Shown: piece by piece, positions 58,161 through 64,000 of the stretch
Position numbering within the stretch: the first letter of the stretch is position 1
Layout: every line of letters begins with the position of its first letter
From: Siphonodentalium dalli
Taxonomy: Eukaryota; Mollusca; Scaphopoda; Gadilida; Siphonodentaliidae
DNA: 64,000 nt
Direction: 5' to 3'
NCBI GenBank assembly: GCA_032622095.1
Contig: CP136069.1
Location: 104,684,278 to 104,748,277 of the forward strand
Made by a program: the position numbers and the translations under genes
Notes under the pieces: generated by a model
Seen by the model: the letters and a program-made list of their open reading frames with translations, nothing else
Told to the model about the DNA's origin: nothing
Database searches by the model: none

Positions 58161-59181
58161 TCAGCCCCTCCCTCTATACTAATGTTAAGCTTAAAATTGA
58201 AGCATTTTGCTGAATCCTGCCTACAATAATGGTTGACTACGAATGTAGTGCTTAAATGCGTCTGACCTCCATCTCCCCATAGTCTAATCTGTGCATCAGA
58301 AAAACCCTTCTCGCGGCCCATGTACATGCCCCAATCCGAAAAGAATGGCCTTTAAAATTAGTGGAATCCAAGCCTAAATATGTCAAACATTGCTGCAATT
58401 TATTTACAAATTGTGAACGTAATACTGGGGTGCTATCACAGTTAATGAAAAGAGGGCCATTGGATGTGCCCCGCAACTCAATATACCGCCGTAATAACGT
58501 TATTGGACATAAGTTTGACTGGCTTGAAGACGGTAGCGTTATAATATGAGGTTTACCATCGATATTGTGTTTGAATTTGCGGAAAGTGACTATTGTTACG
58601 GAATCGTGTCGCTTTGAAGCGAACGTGACATCTGACAGCTGCAAAACATTTGCATGCATGTTTGCTTGTGGCGGGCATAGTTCCCCTATTCGAGCAAAGG
58701 CATAAAATGCAAATGTAAACAGAGCTTCATATAGATGAGTGATATAAAATGTGTCACTACATGGTCGTACAGCTCGCACTAGATTATGCAAAATAGATCG
58801 AGTGATTGGTAAACGCACATCAATTGACGGTCAGAGTCTTCGGACTGCCACCAATATTTTTTTCAACATAAACGACTCCATTGGGTCAGGCAGGTGATGC
58901 ATTTTGTGGACATATGATATCGCTGACATTATTGAAGAAATTATCTTTGTAGCATATTTCAGATTAAACAAATGAGCTATGAACCAACCTAAATTATTAG
59001 GTTTGATAGGCATTGTGGTCGGTAATTGGTATTGAGCGCAAAATAAATTGAATTTTGCCAAGGCACTACTGTAGGCTTTATGAGTTGCCGGTGATATTGC
59101 ATTCTGTAATAAAGTGTTCATGGTTTGATTAAGTTCTTGAGATGGAGCGCGACTGGGATGGACACTGGATGTGGATCGCAA
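58139..59181 (-). pseudogene. DIRS-type tyrosine recombinase, one stop and one frameshift
   Basis: The N-terminal SAM-like part (from 59,181) contains ISPATHKAYSSALAKFNLF. An in-frame TGA lies at 58,831-58,833. The catalytic part follows with FARIGEL (first Arg), SSQSNLCPITLLRRYIELRG, and HSFRIGA (His-x-x-Arg). A frameshift near 58,290 moves the last part, including GFSDAQIRLWG, into another frame. The expected final Tyr lies beyond and is not securely placed. It overlaps the RT frame by about 63 bp. Confidence 0.8.
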
Positions 59182-60554
59182 TCGGGGGCTAAACGCCGGA
59201 ATTCCTGTACCTGTAATCGAGAAAGAGAGTCAGCCAACCTATTGTCTCTCCCCGGAACGTACCTCGCCTTAAAATTCATATTCTTCTGAATGCATATCAA
59301 AACTAACTGAAGAAATAACTCCAATATATTTCTTTCCTTCGTTGTTTGTTTATTAATCACTGTAACCACTGCCTGATTATCTGAGAAAAATAATATATGT
59401 TTATTCTTTAAAGTATGGCCCCACAGATGCATTTCCAACACTATGGGATATAATTCAAGCACTGCAATGTTTATTTCTGATACATCGCTATGCCATTCTG
59501 AGTAAAACCATTGGTTACCGAAGATTCCACTAAAGCCTAAAGAGCCGGCAGCATCCGTGTAAAGGGTTAAGCAATCATTCGTAATCCATTTTTGCTCCAG
59601 GAAAAATTGTTTGCCATTAAAACTTTGTAGGAATGTCAACCAAAGCCGCAAATCTGTCTTTGTACTGGCAGTTAATTTAATATGATGATGAGCCTTTTTA
59701 ACATGTATAGGCAAATTGATTAGGCGTCTTAAAAAGACCCGGCCTGGGGTGACTACATAGCAAGTAAAATTAAGTAAACCAATTAGTGAATGTAATTCCC
59801 GTAAAGTCACATGTTTACGCAGTAAAAATGTATTTATTAATTCCTGGCATTTGTCCAATTTATCGACGGGTAAGCGAGCTGTCATTTCTATAGTATCAAG
59901 GTCGATGCCTAAAAATGTCATACATGTGCTGGGATCAAATGTTTTCTCCTTCGACATGGGTACACCGATCTCGGAACATAATTTGAGGAATTTCGACAAA
60001 TACTTCGCACATTTGACCTGAGAGCCTGCCAAAATAAGGAAATCATCAATAATATGCATGATATGTGGTATTTGGCATTTCTTATTAGCTATCCAATGTA
60101 ACACTGTACTAAATGTCTCGAATAATCGACAAGAAGAAGAACAGCCTTGTGGGACACATTTATCGATATAATATTTTCCCTCCCATTCAAATCCGAGTAA
60201 CGACTGATCAGAAGGTTGTACCGGTAAAATTCTAAAGGCAGATTCTATATCTGTCTTTGCCATACATGTACCAATATTGAGTTTACAAATTATATTAATG
60301 GCATCGTCAATGTTCTGATATTGGACACAACTGAATTCGGCTGGAAAGTGATCGTTGACCGAATGGCCTTTGTGATATGAAAGATGTTGTATCATGCGGT
60401 ATTCCCCGGCTTTTTTCTTAGCAACCACCCCTATAGGATTTACAACTACGTTACTCATTCTTGCGTTATCCCCACTAAAAGGACCAATAATACGCCCTGC
60501 GATGAGTTCTTTTTGAATTTTGGCGCTAACTATGTGTGGTAACTCAAAAGCCAA
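59118..60554 (-). CDS. DIRS-type reverse transcriptase-RNase H, open
   Basis: A 478-residue frame open throughout. RT motifs include KTDIESAFRILPV (motif A), CVPQGCSSSCRLFE and HIIDDFLIL (catalytic IIDD in place of YxDD). RNase H follows with LYTDAAGSLGF, the Glu in VLELYPI, FFSDNQAVV and DNRLADSLSR, all four acidic positions kept. A short frame upstream (60,726-60,544; GYDPSVKFSIISGFKWGF) is the RT's N-terminal extension, displaced by one frameshift near 60,555. DIRS RTs copy the element RNA; insertion is by the recombinase. Confidence 0.85.
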   Translation of the reverse strand: MAFELPHIVSAKIQKELIAGRIIGPFSGDNARMSNVVVNPIGVVAKKKAGEYRMIQHLSYHKGHSVNDHFPAEFSCVQYQNIDDAINIICKLNIGTCMAKTDIESAFRILPVQPSDQSLLGFEWEGKYYIDKCVPQGCSSSCRLFETFSTVLHWIANKKCQIPHIMHIIDDFLILAGSQVKCAKYLSKFLKLCSEIGVPMSKEKTFDPSTCMTFLGIDLDTIEMTARLPVDKLDKCQELINTFLLRKHVTLRELHSLIGLLNFTCYVVTPGRVFLRRLINLPIHVKKAHHHIKLTASTKTDLRLWLTFLQSFNGKQFFLEQKWITNDCLTLYTDAAGSLGFSGIFGNQWFYSEWHSDVSEINIAVLELYPIVLEMHLWGHTLKNKHILFFSDNQAVVTVINKQTTKERNILELFLQLVLICIQKNMNFKARYVPGRDNRLADSLSRLQVQEFRRLAPDCDPHPVSIPVALHLKNLIKP

Positions 60555-60726
60555 TTTTTAAATTGGTCGAACGATGATATTCAATCTCACCCTGAATGTC
60601 TAAACTAAATCCCCACTTAAAACCGGATATTATTGAAAATTTCACGGATGGATCATATCCCTCTAACAGTTCATCTAGTTTGTTAAAATTTACCGGTGTT
60701 TGTATTTGACTGCGGAGGTTTGTCAC
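60544..60726 (-). pseudogene. N-terminal extension of the DIRS RT, frameshifted
   Basis: TPVNFNKLDELLEGYDPSV and FKWGFSLDIQGE fit the region just upstream of DIRS RT motifs. It runs into a stop after GF, where the main RT frame begins in another phase. Confidence 0.65.
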
Positions 60727-61716
60727 CTCTTAGACCGGCCACCAGATGAGGGTAGTGTCACACGAAAGGGTAGAAATTTTGACGCTATCTCCAATTATCC
60801 TTGCCCCATGGGGGTTCCAAAACACTGAGGTATCCAGGGCGGAGCAGGATTAAAATATATTTTTTTGACCTTTTTGGTGTTTTTGACCTGCAAATTTCAG
60901 TATAATCAGGAAAACCAATAAAGTAAGACAAATGTTGAATAAAATGTACTTGAATATCAGATACTTATTCCATCTGGGTTGCTTAACATTTATGATGTGC
61001 AAAAAGTTATATTTTCCAACAATTTTTGTGAAAAATTCACGAAAATGCCAAAAAAATGCATAAATTGCAGTGCTTTTTCAAAAAGGTTTTCCAGAAGATT
61101 TCCAATAAAATTTTCATTTTTTGGTATAAAGCTCTCATTGGTGCATCAAAATTTTCAGCATTATATACCTGATTTATTAATATCAACATCACAAGCAATG
61201 ATATCCAAGAAGCCGAGATATTTCCAAAAACTTAACCCACCCCCCTAAAAATGATTTTCTATCTGAAAATACCTATTAAGTCAGAATAGCCCGTTTTCAT
61301 TCCTTTTTTTTAACCAATTCAGAGTCTTATCATATATCATGGAATTAGTATGTATCTGAGGAGGTTTATGTTATGATAGAGTCTATTTTGTTTAAATATT
61401 TGATTTGTTTTGGGTAAATTAGCTAAAATCTTGATTATTTTTAAGTGAAAAATGTTTGAAATATTCCCATGACTTTGTCAGCTTTATGGATACAGCTGCA
61501 CAACATGCACCACAATAAGCATAAATTCTTCCCCAATATCAGACATGAAATGCTATAATCATGTACCAGACCAGAATTAAGAAATAAAGTAAAACTTATC
61601 CCTACCTCAAGATAGTATTATCAAAGCTTTCAATTTTATGCTATACTAAACTCGAAAGGTCATTCATACTAGTTGATAGAATTCATATCATAAATCGCAA
61701 TAGTTCTGCCCACGGA
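60727..61716. other. AT-rich stretch without genes
   Basis: No coding sequence or element end seen. It lies between the DIRS remnant and the transposon-associated protein fragment, of which it may be the 3' non-coding part. Confidence 0.4.
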
Positions 61717-62371
61717 TTATGTAATCTCATCTTCACTATCACTGTCAATTTCATCAAATGTGATGGTATCAGTCAATAGAATTTCTGTGCAACATCTTAC
61801 GGGAAAGAATGGTTCAAACAACTCAAGACTGCCTATCGGCCGTCCATCTATGAAGTGCTACACCGGGAGTGGTTGATTTGGCAATGGTTGCAAGTTTCCA
61901 CTGTTTTGCTATCATGTTGGCTTGTTTTGAGTGTAGAATTAAAGATTCCTCACATGGTGGAAGTGCAGAAAGATCAACTACCTTTTTCTGATTCTCGAAC
62001 TTCTGCTGGAACTTTACCCACCTAGCTTAATTCACTTTTCTCGAATTTGGACCATACATGTATAAGGCACATGTTAACTCCTTGAGTGTATTAAGCGTGT
62101 CACTGTCCAAATCCCAATTCATTCCTAAATAAGCCATGACTTCCATATATCTTGATGGTCTTTCCAGCAACTTCCAGAAGTGTTTTTTTCCTTTTCGGAA
62201 CAACGATGAAAGGTAATTATTATCTGTGAAGGAATGGAACCCCAACAACTGCATTCTTCTGTATATTTGGCTGCCAAAATGTGGAAATGGTAGATATTGA
62301 CCCAGCGTGTCCCACAATCGCTTAGAAGTTGTGGTTGATGTATATAATTGGCTATTCTGCCTTCTATACAT
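61717..62371 (-). pseudogene. C-terminal fragment of a transposon-associated protein family
   Basis: The first frame (62,371-62,027) contains LLGFHSFTDNNYLSSLFRKGKKHFW and LGMNWDLDSDTLNTLKELTCALY. After a stop, another frame adds VDLSALPPCEESLILHSKQANMIAKQW. A last frame has TFDEIDSDSEDEIT before the stop at 61,717. This resembles an uncharacterised family spread in cnidarian and mollusc genomes, with a Phe-Thr-Gly-Cys-Asp motif and LPPC; the motif is altered here (FTDNN). Function unknown. Family recognition is from memory and should be tested. Confidence 0.45.
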
Positions 62372-63218
62372 TGAACACTAACATGTCTGATGCACCTTAG
62401 TTAATTTTTACTATTGTCACCACTGACATTACCAGAAGTATTGGATTTTTCTCTCACAAACTTGATATAAATAATGGCAAAAAAAATTCAAATAAAATGT
62501 AACTATGTCTGGTATGAAAGGTGTTTATTGTTTTGATCTACCTTAAATGTGTCACACTAATGTGTTTATAAACCAAATTACTCAAAATGGCAACCATTTT
62601 TCACATATATTCTCTGCGTTTCCGAAAATGTATAGCAAATTGTGACTCACTTCGTTATTTTACATGTTAGCTAATCAACTGACAACTAAATGTTCTATTC
62701 TGGTTGTACCAATTCCTTATGGGGCATAACAAATTAATTTTAAAGTTGCCTTATCCCTGCCGACAAGTAGATTAATCTCGCAACGATACCTTGACTCAGA
62801 ATTATTATTTTAAGCGTGTGAGATATTAGAACCTGGCTATAATATGATAAGCTTTTTTTCATTTACTTCCTGCATTCAAAGTATGTCACACTCACTGATA
62901 AGCAATGATAACCGACACATAAATATATATGGACATTGCAATGTGACAAATGTTTACAATACCAGCCGCTGTTGGGTGGGTGGTGCTGCCCTGCGAGGCA
63001 ACCGCCAGCCGGAATGCATGTATCTTTGTTGTACTTTTTGTTCATCTTTTCTTTCACTGTATTTTCTGTTCCTGTCTTCTCTGGTGTGAATGTTGACGAA
63101 TGCAGTATGTATACCACTTGCTTTGAAACCAAATTTCCTATATTTCTTCATCATATAATGAGTATTGTATCAGTATATTCTTCTTGTTCGGCAGCTAGGG
63201 CGTCCGCATATCTTATCG
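62372..63218. other. Non-coding stretch upstream of the LINE
   Basis: AT-rich, with no supported gene. The last 200 bp before 63,219 may be the inter-ORF or leader region of the LINE. Confidence 0.4.
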
Positions 63219-64000
63219 ATGAGTAATATTAAAGTGTTGTCTCTGAACTGCCGTGGACTTAACCAAACCGAGAAACGCCGCGACGTATTTAATCACATTC
63301 GTAACCTTGGTGGATCGATATATTGTTTGCAAGACACACACTTCACAAAACACATGGAAAGATGCATTGAAGCAGAATGGGGATTTAAAGCGATAATGGC
63401 ATCATACACTTCCCAGGCTAGGGGTGTAGCTATTTTATTTAGAAACTACTTCGAATATATTATTCACGAAACACATAGAGATACTAATGGGAATTTTATT
63501 ATACTAGACATAACTATAGAAAATATTCGTTTAAGTTTGGTGAACTTGTATGGACCAAATGAAGATAATCCAGCCCTTTACGCAAACTTGAAAAAATTAA
63601 TTACCCAGATTGGGAACACGCAAATAATCATGTGCGGAGACTGGAACCTTGTTCAGAATCAAGACCTAGATACTTATAACTACAAGGATACAAATAATCC
63701 CAATGCCAAAAATGCAGTTGGTGACCTTGCAGGCAGCCTTGAACTAGTTGACGAATGGAGACTATTTAACAAACAGGAACGACGTTACACGTGGAGAAGG
63801 AAATCCCCTATTAAAATGGCGAGGCTAGATTACTTTTTAATTTCTGAGGACCTCCTTAACATAATGGAAGAAGGAATGGCAATTTTACCTGGGTCAATTC
63901 AGACCATTCTATTATTTCACTCCAATTAAAACTCAGTAATATCAAGTCTGGTCCGGGTTTCTGGAAATTTAATAATTCTCTTCTGTACTGTAGAGAATAT
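63219..64000 (+). pseudogene. L1/Tx1-like LINE ORF2 endonuclease domain, cut by window end
   Basis: From ATG at 63,219 (MSNIKVLSLNCRGLNQTEKR). The APE-type endonuclease is clear: LSLNCRGL, the YCLQDTHF Glu-equivalent position, VNLYGPNEDNPA, MCGDWNLVQNQDLD (catalytic Asp-x-Asn) and RLDYFLISEDL. One frameshift near 63,897 moves the last motif, SDHSIISLQLKLS, into another frame, which stays open to the window edge (WKFNNSLL). The RT domain should follow beyond the window. Confidence 0.85.

Larger units (their letters stand above)
56428..60726 (-). mobile_element. DIRS-like (YR) retrotransposon, 5' incomplete
   Basis: Reads leftwards: RT-RNase H (60.7-59.1 kb), overlapping tyrosine recombinase (59.2-58.1 kb), then a non-coding tail with an 18 bp motif array and two ~190 bp direct repeats (57,115-57,307 and 56,428-56,615). 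RT-RNase H plus tyrosine recombinase without a DDE integrase is diagnostic of DIRS/Ngaro-type elements. Gag is absent. Confidence 0.8.

Noticed and set aside
1-64000. tRNA or rRNA genes
   Set aside because: No cloverleaf with A and B boxes or rRNA-like sequence was recognised by eye; a covariance-model scan would be needed to be certain.

Overview
This is eukaryotic, AT-rich, non-coding-dominated genomic DNA made almost entirely of nested mobile elements; no intact single-copy host gene was recognised. The mix of Polinton/Maverick, Penelope-like, DIRS-like, L1/Tx1-like and non-autonomous DNA elements, with many hairpin-headed repeats carrying GTCC/GTCT microsatellites and ~175 bp internal units, suggests a marine lophotrochozoan, most likely a mollusc. 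That assignment is inference from repeat types only.

Layout. 1-15.8 kb: interspersed repeats, a 146 bp near-perfect hairpin, a 16 bp minisatellite, and a 1.7 kb non-autonomous transposon whose empty site is preserved in a related repeat at 56.1 kb. 15.84-36.70 kb: a degraded Polinton/Maverick (adintovirus-like) with ~70 bp terminal inverted repeats. It carries small membrane-protein genes, an intact packaging-type ATPase, a frameshifted hexon-like major capsid gene, a dead integrase, and a broken DNA polymerase B whose C-terminal half carries helicase-like and HNH-like segments. It has been invaded by a TA-duplicating transposon, an L1-type ORF1, a spliced BED-finger gene and several hairpin-headed repeats. 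36.7-38.2 kb: repeats, a hammerhead-like motif and a TGCGGGTA minisatellite. 38.29-39.90 kb: a hAT-like non-autonomous element with a 7 bp target duplication. 40.2-53.5 kb: a minus-strand Penelope-like element (RT plus GIY-YIG, with a two-finger C2H2 reading frame downstream) split by a large palindromic element at 43.56-53.16 kb. The arms of that palindrome are ~2.1 kb and diverged, and it holds a second copy of the TA-duplicating transposon near its centre. 53.5-56.4 kb: hairpins and interspersed repeats. 56.4-60.7 kb: a DIRS-like retrotransposon (RT-RNase H plus tyrosine recombinase) followed by ten dispersed copies of an 18 bp motif. 61.7-62.4 kb: a fragment of a transposon-associated protein. 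63.2-64.0 kb: the endonuclease end of an L1/Tx1-type LINE, cut by the window edge.

The least explained structures are: (a) families of short perfect dyads scattered through the Polinton; (b) the paired 2.67 kb TA-flanked elements with dense AAGTGTA arrays and a promoter-like segment plus small ORF inside; (c) the large palindrome with ~172 bp internal units; (d) the CRISPR-like-looking but eukaryotic 18 bp motif array behind the DIRS recombinase; (e) the C2H2 reading frame attached to the Penelope-like element. All similarity statements come from reading the sequence and recalled family motifs; no search was run.
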